Positions 15,517-23,805 of a DNA stretch of 64,000 nt are shown in pieces. Each line of letters opens with the position of its first letter. Position 1 is the stretch's first letter. The translations under genes and the position numbers were made by a program. Source of the stretch: Oscillospiraceae bacterium (GTDB taxonomy: Bacteria; Bacillota; Clostridia; Oscillospirales; Oscillospiraceae). The notes below the pieces were generated by a model. It made no database searches and was not told where the DNA came from. It saw nothing but the letters and a program-made list of their open reading frames with translations. Where the stretch lies: positions 124,001 to 188,000 of the forward strand of contig JAHHSI010000001.1 in assembly GCA_020025275.1 (NCBI GenBank), written 5' to 3'.

Positions 15517-17925
15517 ATGAAACTTTTACAAAAAAACTACTTCCCGGCAGTGTGTCTCCTGCTGCTGACGGCGGTGATGATCGGAGGGCTCTTCCTCTCG
15601 GCCGGCGCCACGGCGGCGGATGAGCTGGAGGCGGATATGCTGGGGCAGCTGTGCCGCAAGTACGAGTCGGGGGACCCCGGCAGCATTTCCAGCGGCGAGG
15701 GGGATGCCGGCGGCAAGTCCTACGGCGCCTATCAGTTTTCCAGTTACTACGATAAGCCCAGAGATTTCTTCCGCTGGTGCCAGCAGAGCGGCAGCACCAC
15801 CTATCAGGGGTTCGGAGAGCGGCTGAGCGACGCCTACCATCAGGACGGCGGCTATGGGACCAACTTCGACCAGACGTGGAAGGCATTGGCCCGTGAGAAT
15901 TACGAGGGCTTCTTCCGCGCCCAGCAGACCTATGTGGGCATGAACTACTACGAGCCCACCGTGGCGGCACTGGAGCGGGATATTCCCGGCTTTGATATGA
16001 GCAACTACAGTATTGCCCTGCGCAACGTGCTCTGGTCCCGGGCCGTACAGCTGGGACAGGGCGGGGCCTGCGATATGATGGACTACGTGGTAGATGCCCT
16101 GGGCGGCTTTACCAATCAGCCGGAGGCGGAGCTCATTGAGGCCATCTACCGTGAGAGCGGTGAGGTGCGGCCCATCCGGGACGGGGATCAGTACTGGATG
16201 AGCGGCGAGACGGCCGAGCGCTACGGCGTCTCCAATATGGTGCTCTCTTGGTTCCGAGGCAGCAGCGGTGATGTGCAGCTGGGCGTTTATATCCGCCTGC
16301 GCATCAATGAAGTGGCTGAGGCGCAGCAGATGCTGGTGGACTACGGGTATCGGGACGCACCGCTTCTGGAGGGCAACTATTTTGTGTCCCCGGCGTCCAA
16401 TACGAATCTGGCTGTACTGGGCAAGAACGATGCGCTGACGCTCAATACACTGGAAAAGACAGACGCACAGAACTTCCAGCTGACCTATTATGCAAGCGGT
16501 TACTATACGATTAAGAATTTGAGCACGAATCAGCGTCTGACCATGGACGGCAGCGGCCGGATCTATCTGGCGCAGGCCACCGCCGACAATAACCAGATGT
16601 GGAAGCTGGACCGTTTCAACAGCGGCTTCTCTGTGCAAAACCGCTCCACGGGGAAATACCTCTCCGCCACCAGTGAGTCGGCCGGCGGGCAGCTGCAGGG
16701 CAGTGATACGGCCATGCAGTGGCAGCTGCAGCCCGGTACCGGCGCATGGAAACTGACCGGCGCCAGCTATCCCACCTACGCCAACAGTCTGCAGGTGGGG
16801 AACTCTGACTTTAAGTTTCGCGGCACGCTGACCAATAATTTCTCCCCCATTCAGACGGTTCGGGTTTCCGCCGTCAACAGCCGAGGTGAGGAGGGGTTTC
16901 CCGGCGGAACGGCCGTGGCCAGCGGCATCAATGCCAACGCCTATGACCTGAGCAATCTGGATGCACAGGTGTCCTTCAGCCGCCTGCAGGCCGACAGCTA
17001 TACACTGGTGATCAGCGCCGAGAGCGCGGACGGGGATGTCTTTACCTTGGAGTCCCCCTTCTATGTCACAGCAGACGGCTATGTGGTGATCTTCGACGCC
17101 TGCGGCGGCACCAGTTCCGAGCGGCAGCGTGTGGTTGCGGCGGGACAGGCCTATGGCAAGCTGCCCACTGCGGAAAAGAGCGGTCACATTTTCCAGGGGT
17201 GGTATACGGCACCGGAGGGCGGTACCAAGATCGAGGCCACGACGCCGGCCGGCGTGGGCAACATCACCCTCTATGCCCACTACAGCGCCGCCTGCACCTA
17301 TCGCTTTGTCAACTATGACGGAACGGTGGTGGAAAGCGGCGCACTGGAGAGCGGGTCCGTGATCCCCGCACCCTCCCAGACCCCCTATCGTCCGGGAGAT
17401 GCCAACTATTACTATGTCTTTACCGGATGGGAGGGCTATACTGAGGGCATGACTATCTCCGGGGACATCACATTTACGGCTCAATATCGGCAGGAGCCGG
17501 TGGAGCACGTGCAGGAGATCGTCAGTCAGGTGTACCCCATCCGGGACGGCTATCTGCGGGCGATTCCCACGGGAACGGCGGTGTCGGATCTTCTCAATAC
17601 GCTGCTGCCCAGCGAGGGAATTACCATTCATAAGGGCTCGGCGGCCGGCGGTGATCTGGCCGGTACCGGCATGGTCGTGGACTATACGGTCAACGGCGAG
17701 GTCAAGCAGTCCCTGACACTGGTGGTCACCGGCGACATCAACGGCGACGGCAAGTGCACACTGACCGACATGGTGCAGCTGCAAAGTCATATTCTGGAGC
17801 GGCAGACAGCGACCGGTGAAAAGGAACAGGCCATGGATCTCAACGGCGACGGCAAGGTGACCTTGACCGATATGGTGCAGATCACATCCGTGATTCTGGG
17901 CAAGAGTGAACTGAAGCCCAACTAA
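15517..17925 (+). CDS. secreted lysozyme-like protein with ricin-type lectin, InlB-type repeats and C-terminal dockerin
   Basis: 802 aa. Signal peptide 1-33 (FLSAGATA). Residues ~38-260 resemble lysozyme-like/VgrG3-C-like domains found in phage and clostridial cell-wall hydrolases (KYESGDPGSISSGEGDAGG, SYGAYQFSS); a catalytic Glu in YESG is plausible. Residues ~283-415 are a ricin-B-like lectin (NQMWKLDRFNSGFSVQNRST). Residues ~520-665 are two InlB B-type repeats (GHIFQGWYTAPEGGTKI, YVFTGWEGYTEGMTI). Residues ~737-800 are a type I dockerin: two calcium loops DINGDGKCTLTD and DLNGDGKVTLTD with matching following helices. Followed after 23 nt by a cohesin-like gene, so the dockerin probably docks to that product. 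Confidence 0.85.
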   Translation: MKLLQKNYFPAVCLLLLTAVMIGGLFLSAGATAADELEADMLGQLCRKYESGDPGSISSGEGDAGGKSYGAYQFSSYYDKPRDFFRWCQQSGSTTYQGFGERLSDAYHQDGGYGTNFDQTWKALARENYEGFFRAQQTYVGMNYYEPTVAALERDIPGFDMSNYSIALRNVLWSRAVQLGQGGACDMMDYVVDALGGFTNQPEAELIEAIYRESGEVRPIRDGDQYWMSGETAERYGVSNMVLSWFRGSSGDVQLGVYIRLRINEVAEAQQMLVDYGYRDAPLLEGNYFVSPASNTNLAVLGKNDALTLNTLEKTDAQNFQLTYYASGYYTIKNLSTNQRLTMDGSGRIYLAQATADNNQMWKLDRFNSGFSVQNRSTGKYLSATSESAGGQLQGSDTAMQWQLQPGTGAWKLTGASYPTYANSLQVGNSDFKFRGTLTNNFSPIQTVRVSAVNSRGEEGFPGGTAVASGINANAYDLSNLDAQVSFSRLQADSYTLVISAESADGDVFTLESPFYVTADGYVVIFDACGGTSSERQRVVAAGQAYGKLPTAEKSGHIFQGWYTAPEGGTKIEATTPAGVGNITLYAHYSAACTYRFVNYDGTVVESGALESGSVIPAPSQTPYRPGDANYYYVFTGWEGYTEGMTISGDITFTAQYRQEPVEHVQEIVSQVYPIRDGYLRAIPTGTAVSDLLNTLLPSEGITIHKGSAAGGDLAGTGMVVDYTVNGEVKQSLTLVVTGDINGDGKCTLTDMVQLQSHILERQTATGEKEQAMDLNGDGKVTLTDMVQITSVILGKSELKPN

Positions 17926-17948
17926 TCTCGATTTAGGCGGTAACATCT

Positions 17949-19595
17949 ATGAAAAAACGGATTTCATCAATCGTATCACTGGCGCTGGTTCTGCTGATGC
18001 TGACAGCGTTGATGCCCCAGCGGGCAGAAGCCGCCGGTATCAGCTTCTCCGGTGCAGGCTCCCTGCGGGAGGGAGAGCGGGTCACGGTGACCTTTTCTCT
18101 GAGCGGCAGCAGTGTGTACGCCGTGGAGGCGTATCTGGACTATGACAGCAGCCACCTGACACTGGAGGATATTTCGCAGGAGATCGGCGGCGGTTGGGTC
18201 ATGGATCGAAACGGCAGCAAGATTGTGCTGCGCGATACCACGCTGAATGACCCGATCAACTCCGGACGCTCCCTGTTTTCCGCTACCTTCCGTGTCGATT
18301 CCGGCACCTCGGCGGGAACCAGTGTCTGGGCCAGTGTCAGCGGTGTGACGGTATCCGACGGAGAATCGGATATTTCACTGGGGAGTACCAGTTGGAGTGC
18401 AGACATTCTGGCACCGCTCTCCGGCAACAACTACCTGTCCTATCTTACCTGTTCCAACGGTACGTTGGAGCCGGCCTTCTCTCCGGATGTTCGGGAGTAC
18501 AGCATGACGGTGCCCTATGAGGTGGATGCTCTGGCACTGGACTGGGGCCGTGATTCCGGCAGCTCGTGGGCCAGCCTTTCCGGCAATAGTTTGTCCGTGG
18601 GCTCCAACACCGTCAGCATCACGGTGACGGCGGAAAACGGCAATACCCGTACCTATTATATCTATGTCACCCGGCAGGAAGACCCCAATTATGTGCCTAA
18701 GACGGATGCCACCCTGTCGGCGCTGACCGCCTCGGTGGGGACACTCAGCCCCGCCTTTGATCCGGCCACACTGGACTACGTGATCTATGTCCCCTATGAA
18801 GTGGAGAGTATCTCCCTCACGGGGACGGCCGCCGATGCCAAGGCAAAGGGCGTAGCTCAGGGGTCCAGTGATCAGCTGCAGCCGGGGGATAATCTGCTGC
18901 AGGTGGTGTGTACGGCAGAAGACGGCACCACCACCATGACCTATCAGGTCCACGTAGTGCGGATGCCTGCCTATGCCGGTGCGGTGCCGACGATTACCGG
19001 TATTGAGCCGAAGGCGGTGTCCGCTCCGACGAAGGAAGAGCCGAAGGCGCCGGATACGCTGCAGATCCCACGGACGATGACACTGCCGCTGATAGGCACC
19101 GTGCCCACCTGGGCTGTCGGTGCTGCGGTGCTGGCATTGGTGCTGGTGGTGTTGTTCCTTCTGGCGTGGTTTTGGGGCCGCCACAGTGGGAAAAAGAAGA
19201 TGCTCCGGCAGTTGGGAGATTCGACGGCCATGGGCGAAGGTGCGTACCATTTTTCCCTGCAGGAAGGAGCGGAGGACGTGATGATCACGGAGGCTCCGGC
19301 AGTGGAGACGGTCAGCGGTGCTGCGGTGCAGCCGCCCGTTGCTGCGGCTGCGGAGACGGCCGAAGAGATCCCGAAGCCCACCGCTGCGGAAGAATTGGCG
19401 GCGGAAGAAGCCTCGATCGGGAGTGTTCCGACAGAGGAAGGCACGGCGGACGGCGAGGCCATAGACAGTGAAAGTGCCATGGCCGCCCGGATCGCAGCGG
19501 AGGTTTCCACCCAGAGCCCGGCCGAGCCGGTGAAAGAGGAAAAGCAGGGGACCATGTCCCTTCAGGAAATTCTGGACGACATCCGCAATATGTAA
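17949..19595 (+). CDS. membrane-anchored cohesin-like protein with two cadherin-like sandwich domains
   Basis: 548 aa. Signal peptide 1-28 (LMPQRAEAA). Residues ~30-155 fit a cohesin fold (VYAVEAYLDYDSSHLTLEDI, SGRSLFSATFRVDSGTSAGT). Residues ~157-240 and ~250-335 are two cadherin-like beta-sandwich (PF12733-type) repeats (LEPAFSPDVREYSMTVPYEV; LSPAFDPATLDYVIYVPYEV). One transmembrane helix ~386-408, then an Ala/Glu-rich cytoplasmic tail of ~140 residues ending MSLQEILDDIRNM. Directly downstream of a dockerin-bearing enzyme: the natural reading is a cell-surface receptor for it. The cohesin call rests on pattern and context. Confidence 0.78.
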   Translation: MKKRISSIVSLALVLLMLTALMPQRAEAAGISFSGAGSLREGERVTVTFSLSGSSVYAVEAYLDYDSSHLTLEDISQEIGGGWVMDRNGSKIVLRDTTLNDPINSGRSLFSATFRVDSGTSAGTSVWASVSGVTVSDGESDISLGSTSWSADILAPLSGNNYLSYLTCSNGTLEPAFSPDVREYSMTVPYEVDALALDWGRDSGSSWASLSGNSLSVGSNTVSITVTAENGNTRTYYIYVTRQEDPNYVPKTDATLSALTASVGTLSPAFDPATLDYVIYVPYEVESISLTGTAADAKAKGVAQGSSDQLQPGDNLLQVVCTAEDGTTTMTYQVHVVRMPAYAGAVPTITGIEPKAVSAPTKEEPKAPDTLQIPRTMTLPLIGTVPTWAVGAAVLALVLVVLFLLAWFWGRHSGKKKMLRQLGDSTAMGEGAYHFSLQEGAEDVMITEAPAVETVSGAAVQPPVAAAAETAEEIPKPTAAEELAAEEASIGSVPTEEGTADGEAIDSESAMAARIAAEVSTQSPAEPVKEEKQGTMSLQEILDDIRNM

Positions 19596-19597
19596 AT

Positions 19598-19634
19598 AAA
19601 AATCACCCGTTCTTCGGAACGGGTGATTTTTTTG
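19598..19634. terminator. bidirectional terminator between cohesin gene and truA
   Basis: 15-bp stem aaaaatcacccgttc / gaacgggtgattttt with T-tracts on both strands, between convergent genes. Confidence 0.92.
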
Positions 19635-19645
19635 ATGATCGCTTT

Positions 19646-20386
19646 TCAGTAATCCACCTTCATTAGGCACAGCCCCTCCGGCGGTGCGGTAGGCCCTGCC
19701 TTCTTACGGTCTTTGGCAGCCAGAATCGTAGCCACGTCCTCCGCCTGCAGCCGTCCAAAGCCTACCTCCAGCAATGTCCCCACCAGAATACGGACCATGT
19801 TCTGCAAGAAGCCGTTGCCGTGGACCGTGAAGATCACACGGTCCCGCCGCCGCTCGATGAGGATGCTGTCCACCGTGCGCACGGTGGATTTTTTCATGCG
19901 GGGATTGCCGCAGAACGAGCGGAAATCGTGCTCGCCGATCAGAAAAGCAGCCGCTTGTCGCATCTGCTCCACATCGGGCTGCCCTTCTTCCAGTAGGGTC
20001 ACGTATTTTCGGTCAAAAACCGGCTTTACCGGCCCGTCGAAGCAGGTGTAGCGGTAGGTTTTCCCCAGGGCGTTGTAGCGGGCGTGGAATCGCTCGCCCG
20101 CCTCCTTGACCTCCCGCACGGCAATGGCGTCGGGGAGATAGCGGTTCAGGTAGTCCCGGATCTCCTCCGGGGACTCCCCCACGTCCATCCGCACGGAGGC
20201 CACCATGGCCCGGGCGTGTACGCCGGCATCGGTGCGGCCTGCCCCGATCACATCCACGGCCTGACCGCTGAGGCGGGATAGAACAGTTTCCAGCTTCCCT
20301 TGGATGGTGTCTCGATCCGGCTGCCGCTCCCAGCCGAAAAAGCGGGTGCCATCGTAGGCGATGGTCAGCTTGTAGTTTTTTTCCAT
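19646..20386 (-). CDS. truA: tRNA pseudouridine synthase A
   Basis: 246 aa. Makes pseudouridine at positions 38-40 of the anticodon stem. Catalytic Asp53 in GAGRTDAGVHA; YDGTRFFGWERQ near the start; NGFLQNMVRILVGTLLEVG in the C-terminal half. Start at 20386 (MEKNYKLTIAYDG) with GGAGG 7 nt upstream; in-frame sequence upstream is not family-like. Confidence 0.95.
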   Translation of the reverse strand: MEKNYKLTIAYDGTRFFGWERQPDRDTIQGKLETVLSRLSGQAVDVIGAGRTDAGVHARAMVASVRMDVGESPEEIRDYLNRYLPDAIAVREVKEAGERFHARYNALGKTYRYTCFDGPVKPVFDRKYVTLLEEGQPDVEQMRQAAAFLIGEHDFRSFCGNPRMKKSTVRTVDSILIERRRDRVIFTVHGNGFLQNMVRILVGTLLEVGFGRLQAEDVATILAAKDRKKAGPTAPPEGLCLMKVDY

Positions 20387-20479
20387 GGCTGCACCTCCAA
20401 AATTGTCATGGCCCTTGTTGCAGAGCATCTTCTTGTGAGAGAAACCACCGCATTGCTCCAGTGCCAGCGGCCGGGGCCG

Positions 20480-21097
20480 TCAGCGCAGCCCCATCAGCCC
20501 CAGAAAGCTCCACAGGAGCTTGGCACCGTAGAAAATGATGACGATCCCGCAGACCTTGTTGATGATGCGGAGGATACGGTCGTTGAAGCGGGCGGAAAAC
20601 AGAGAGATGATGGTGGAGATCCCCAGGAACCACAGCGCCGAGGCCGAGGCGAAGCCACCAATAAAATAGAAGTCTGTCCCGGCCGGGAGACTGGCGCGGA
20701 AAGCGCCCAGCATCATGGTGCCGTCGATAATGGCCTGCGGATTGCACCATGTCACGATACAGGCGGTGGTCACCACTTTCCACAGAGGAAGGTGGACGTT
20801 GGTGCTCTCCGCCATGGAGACCTTGGCCCGCAGCAGCCCGATCCCGATGCCGATGACGATGAAGCTGCCAATGGCCAGAATGACCTTCTGGAGCCAAGGC
20901 AGCGCCTGCATCAGTGCCCCTACCCCCAAAAAGCAGGCAAGACCCAGAGAGATGTCGAAAAAGATCACGATCAGGGCCGTGAGATAGACACGCTGCCGCC
21001 GCTGGGTCAGAGCGGTGTTGATAACAAATAGGTTCTGTAGGCCGATGGGAGCTACATAGGCAAGACCCATGGTCAGCCCCTGCAGATAGATGTCCAT
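20480..21097 (-). CDS. LysE/ArgO-family amino-acid exporter
   Basis: 205 aa with about six transmembrane helices. Starts MDIYLQGLTMGLAYVAPIGLQN (the PxGxxN motif of LysE-type exporters) and contains TWCNPQAIIDG, typical of ArgO/YisU-like members. Predicted to export a basic or other amino acid; substrate unknown. Shares the strand with truA, which starts 93 nt downstream, and may be cotranscribed. Confidence 0.88.
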   Translation of the reverse strand: MDIYLQGLTMGLAYVAPIGLQNLFVINTALTQRRQRVYLTALIVIFFDISLGLACFLGVGALMQALPWLQKVILAIGSFIVIGIGIGLLRAKVSMAESTNVHLPLWKVVTTACIVTWCNPQAIIDGTMMLGAFRASLPAGTDFYFIGGFASASALWFLGISTIISLFSARFNDRILRIINKVCGIVIIFYGAKLLWSFLGLMGLR

Positions 21098-21208
21098 AGG
21101 TGTTCCTCTCTTTTCTCATACTGTATTCCAGTATAGCAGGTTTGGCGGGAATGGCAAGGTCGTGGGCTGTTTCCGGAAAAAAGATTTTCTTCCTGTCGGA
21201 AATCATGC

Positions 21209-21214
21209 TATAAT
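21209..21214 (+). promoter_or_regulatory. -10 box of ROK kinase gene
   Basis: TATAAT 38 nt before the start codon; -35 is weak (TTTCTT). Confidence 0.45.
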
Positions 21215-21251
21215 AACTCCAAGAAAACAGCGGCGAGGAGAGAAGCGAGAT

Positions 21252-22184
21252 ATGTATCGGATCGGAATCGATTTAGGCGGCACCAACATTGCTGTAGGTG
21301 TCGTGAATGAAGCGTATGAGATCGTAGCACAGCACAGCGTGCCTACCGAGGCCGACCGCCCGGCGGCTGAGGTGATAGCGGATATGGCCGCTGCGGTGGA
21401 GACGGTTTTGGGTCAGGCGGGCTTGACCGTGGCGGACTGCCAGAGCATCGGTATCGGCTCCCCCGGCACCTGCGACAGCTGCCGTGGTGTGGTGGTGCGG
21501 GCCTACAACCTCAACTGGTTTGATGTTCCGGTGTGCCGGATGCTGGAGGAGAGATTCCACATTCCGGTGCGTCTGAGTAATGACGCCAACTGTGCGGCAC
21601 TGGCGGAGACGGTGGCGGGAGCGGCCCGTGGCTGTCGCAATATGGTGCTCATTACGCTGGGAACCGGCGTGGGCGGCGGTATCATTATCGACGGAAAGAT
21701 CTATGGCGGGATGCGCAGCGCCGGTGCGGAGATGGGCCATGTCCTGCTGGTACTAGACGGCGAACCCTGTACCTGTGGACGGCGTGGCTGCTGGGAGGCC
21801 TATGCCTCGGCTACGGCGCTGATCCGCCAGACAAAGGAGGCGGCCCAGGCACATCCTGCATCGCTGCTTGCCCACATTCCGGAGCAGGAGATCACCGGAC
21901 GGACGGTTTTTGATGCAGCTGACCAAGGGGATACGGTGGCGGAGAATGTCATTGCACGGTACTGTGTATATGTGGCGGCAGGGTTTACGGATCTGGTCAA
22001 TGCACTGGCCCCGGAAATGATCCTGCTGGGCGGTGGCATCAGCCGGCAGGGAGAGCGCATTTTGGCGCCCATCCGGGCCTATGTGGCAGACCATTGCTTC
22101 GGTCAGCATGAGGGGGCCATTCCGGTGATCCGGGCGGCCCAACTGGGCAATGAAGCCGGGATCATTGGCGCTGCGGCACTCTAA
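21252..22184 (+). CDS. ROK-family sugar kinase (glucokinase-like)
   Basis: 310 aa. ATP-binding IGIDLGGTNIAVGVV at the N terminus, SIGIGSPGTCDS, NDANCAALAE (sugar binding), GTGVGGGIIIDG, and the ROK zinc motif CTCGRRGCWEAYAS. Most likely phosphorylates glucose or an N-acetylated hexosamine. ATG with GAGGAG upstream; the in-frame extension to 21090 lacks conserved sequence. Monocistronic. Confidence 0.92.
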   Translation: MYRIGIDLGGTNIAVGVVNEAYEIVAQHSVPTEADRPAAEVIADMAAAVETVLGQAGLTVADCQSIGIGSPGTCDSCRGVVVRAYNLNWFDVPVCRMLEERFHIPVRLSNDANCAALAETVAGAARGCRNMVLITLGTGVGGGIIIDGKIYGGMRSAGAEMGHVLLVLDGEPCTCGRRGCWEAYASATALIRQTKEAAQAHPASLLAHIPEQEITGRTVFDAADQGDTVAENVIARYCVYVAAGFTDLVNALAPEMILLGGGISRQGERILAPIRAYVADHCFGQHEGAIPVIRAAQLGNEAGIIGAAAL

Positions 22185-22241
22185 CGGTGCAGATATCGGC
22201 TGTCTCTAAGAAAAGGGAGCTGCTTTTACAGAGGTTCCCTC

Positions 22242-22270
22242 TTGTACAGCGGAAAACTCCATGCTATAAT
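22242..22270 (+). promoter_or_regulatory. tRNA-Leu promoter
   Basis: TTGTAC (22242-22247), 17-bp spacer, TATAAT (22265-22270), about 74 nt before the tRNA. Confidence 0.7.
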
Positions 22271-22343
22271 AGGCAAAGCGGATACGGCGGTATGCCTCCG
22301 GTTTAGAGCCCACTCTAAGAAAAGAGAGGGGACAATAGTTTGC

Positions 22344-22426
22344 GCGGGTATGGTGGAATTGGCAGACACGTTGGATTTAGGTTCCAATGGGCGACCGTGC
22401 AGGTTCAAGTCCTGTTACCCGCACCA
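22344..22426 (+). tRNA. tRNA-Leu (anticodon UAG)
   Basis: 83 nt including encoded CCA. Acceptor GCGGGTA pairs with TACCCGC; anticodon stem TTGGA/TCCAA with loop TTTAGGT; long variable arm of class II tRNA; T-arm GGTTCAAGT. Confidence 0.96.
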
Positions 22427-22427
22427 G

Positions 22428-22491
22428 AAAAGCGAAACACTTTTGGCGACAAGGTGAAAAGCCTTAGTGCGTCAAGGTGTTTCGCTTTTTT
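22428..22491 (+). terminator. terminator of tRNA-Leu
   Basis: Outer stem aaaagcgaaacac / gtgtttcgctttt enclosing ~36 nt, with a T6 end, right after the CCA. Confidence 0.75.
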
Positions 22492-22572
22492 AAAACGGTT
22501 TATTTTTTGAAGCGGGGAAATGGCCTTTGCTGCTACTGGGGAGCTGCCGCCCGTATTTCAATAGATAGGTGT

Positions 22573-22617
22573 ATGTAAAGACCGAATAGTGAGGGAACAG
22601 GCTCACGGTCTTTGCTA
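22573..22617. other. strong imperfect hairpin in intergenic DNA
   Basis: gtat..aaagaccg pairs with cggtcttt..atac and an inner tgag/ctca stem. No T-tract. It lies in the 200-nt gap between the tRNA terminator and the surface-protein gene, where I see no gene. Confidence 0.4.
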
Positions 22618-22629
22618 TACGAGAAAAGA

Positions 22630-22667
22630 AGAACAGCCGTGGAAGGGATTCTTTCCACGGCTGTTCT
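22630..22667 (-). terminator. terminator of surface-protein gene
   Basis: 15-bp perfect stem agaacagccgtggaa / ttccacggctgttct, 29 nt past the minus-strand stop; on the minus strand it is followed by TCTTTTC. Confidence 0.75.
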
Positions 22668-22695
22668 GTCTTGTTACCAGGGTAATGCGAGTTGA

Positions 22696-23589
22696 TTACA
22701 CCTGATGCTGCTTCTTTTTATACACAATTCCGACTCCGGCCAAACCAGCGCAGGAGAGAGTGGCTACAGCCGCCCACAAGGCCATAGGACTGGTGTCTCC
22801 CGTCGGAGGAGCGACTGTTTCAGGTTCTGCAGGAGTGACGGTCTGGGAAGGCTCCAGCGGCAGGCCGGGGATGATGGTCTGGGAGGGCTCCAGCGGCAGG
22901 CCGGGGATGATGGTCTGAGAGGGACCCAGCGGCAGGCCGGGAATGATGGTCTGAGAGGGACCCAGAGGCAGACCGGGGATGATGGTGGGCAGCTTATCGA
23001 TAACCTGCGTTAAGGTGTACTTGCAAACGGTGCAATGGCACTCTTTAATGCCGTTAGATTCCGTTGTCGGCTGCTGAATCACGACCCAGTCCGTCAGGGT
23101 ATGAGCCCCCTTATCGCTAACGAGATCCGTATGCTCACAGGTGGCTGCGTGCCAGTGGTTGTTGTCGTCCCACGACCACTTGTCGGAGTAAGTGTGCTGA
23201 TGTTCCACCGGCTGCTTCTGGTTCACCACAGTGATCTTCTGGAAATCGCTGAACTGAGCGCTGTCCTTGATGGTAATTTTCTGGTCAGGGGCGGCGGTGT
23301 AGCCATCGGGGACGCGGTCCTGATGCAGCGTGTAGGTGCCGGCAGGGAGATAGCCGATATTTACACCGGTAGTGGGAGGTGCAATCAGATGGAGCGTGTG
23401 CTTGGCGAAGCGAAGGAGATCGATACGGTTCGCACCCTGACCGGCGGGCCAAGAAGCGGTGTCTCCTTTCCAGCTGCAGAGCAGAACCGAGCAATCGGGA
23501 TAATAATCACCCTTTTGCACATAGATCGTAGCAGTAGGAGATCCATCCAGAGCAATCAAATTAGTGATAGAACCGCTGTAAATAGACAT
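22696..23589 (-). pseudogene. wall-anchored SpaA-like surface protein, apparently missing its 5' end
   Basis: Open frame of ~297 codons read from a possible ATG (MSIYSGSIT). It ends in a textbook anchor: APPTGDTSPMALW, a hydrophobic helix and KKKQHQV. Before this come four 12-residue repeats (TIIPGLPLGPSQ twice, TIIPGLPLEPSQ twice), a CxxC/His-rich module (EHTDLVSDKGAHTL, ECHCTVCKYT) common in gut Firmicute surface proteins, and a SpaA-like module (LPAGTYTLHQDRVPDGYTA). There is no signal peptide and no ribosome site before the first ATG, and the text begins mid-domain. A wall anchor without an export signal makes little sense, so a truncated remnant is the likeliest reading; a start further upstream cannot be excluded. 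Confidence 0.6.
22840..22987 (-). repeat. four tandem 36-bp coding repeats
   Basis: Four near-identical 36-bp units encoding TIIPGLPL(G/E)PSQ in the wall-spanning part of the surface-protein frame. The two halves differ at the G/E codon, suggesting a duplication of pairs. Confidence 0.85.
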
Positions 23590-23805
23590 ATATAATAGAT
23601 GATGCTTGATTTGACAAGAGAAAATGAATAAAAATAAGGCGAAATACGACGTAGTATAGGAAAGAGAGGCTGCATAGAAAATGTGGCTTGTCGTGAATTT
23701 CGACGAAAAGAAATCATATTGCCGACGAATATGGGATCTTCCGGGCAGCACTGAAAAATTGGAAGAGCGGGCTGCCGCCCATAGAAAGAGGGGGGCGAGG
23801 TGGAA

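Noticed and set aside
15526..17946. Open frame of 806 codons antisense to the dockerin protein
   Set aside because: It is the mirror of a gene with clear domains, has no ribosome site, and shows the His/Gly/Leu-rich pattern of antisense frames in GC-rich DNA.
22840..22987. Short CRISPR-like array (four 36-bp repeats)
   Set aside because: Units are directly adjacent with no spacers and encode an in-frame 12-residue protein repeat in a wall-spanning region.
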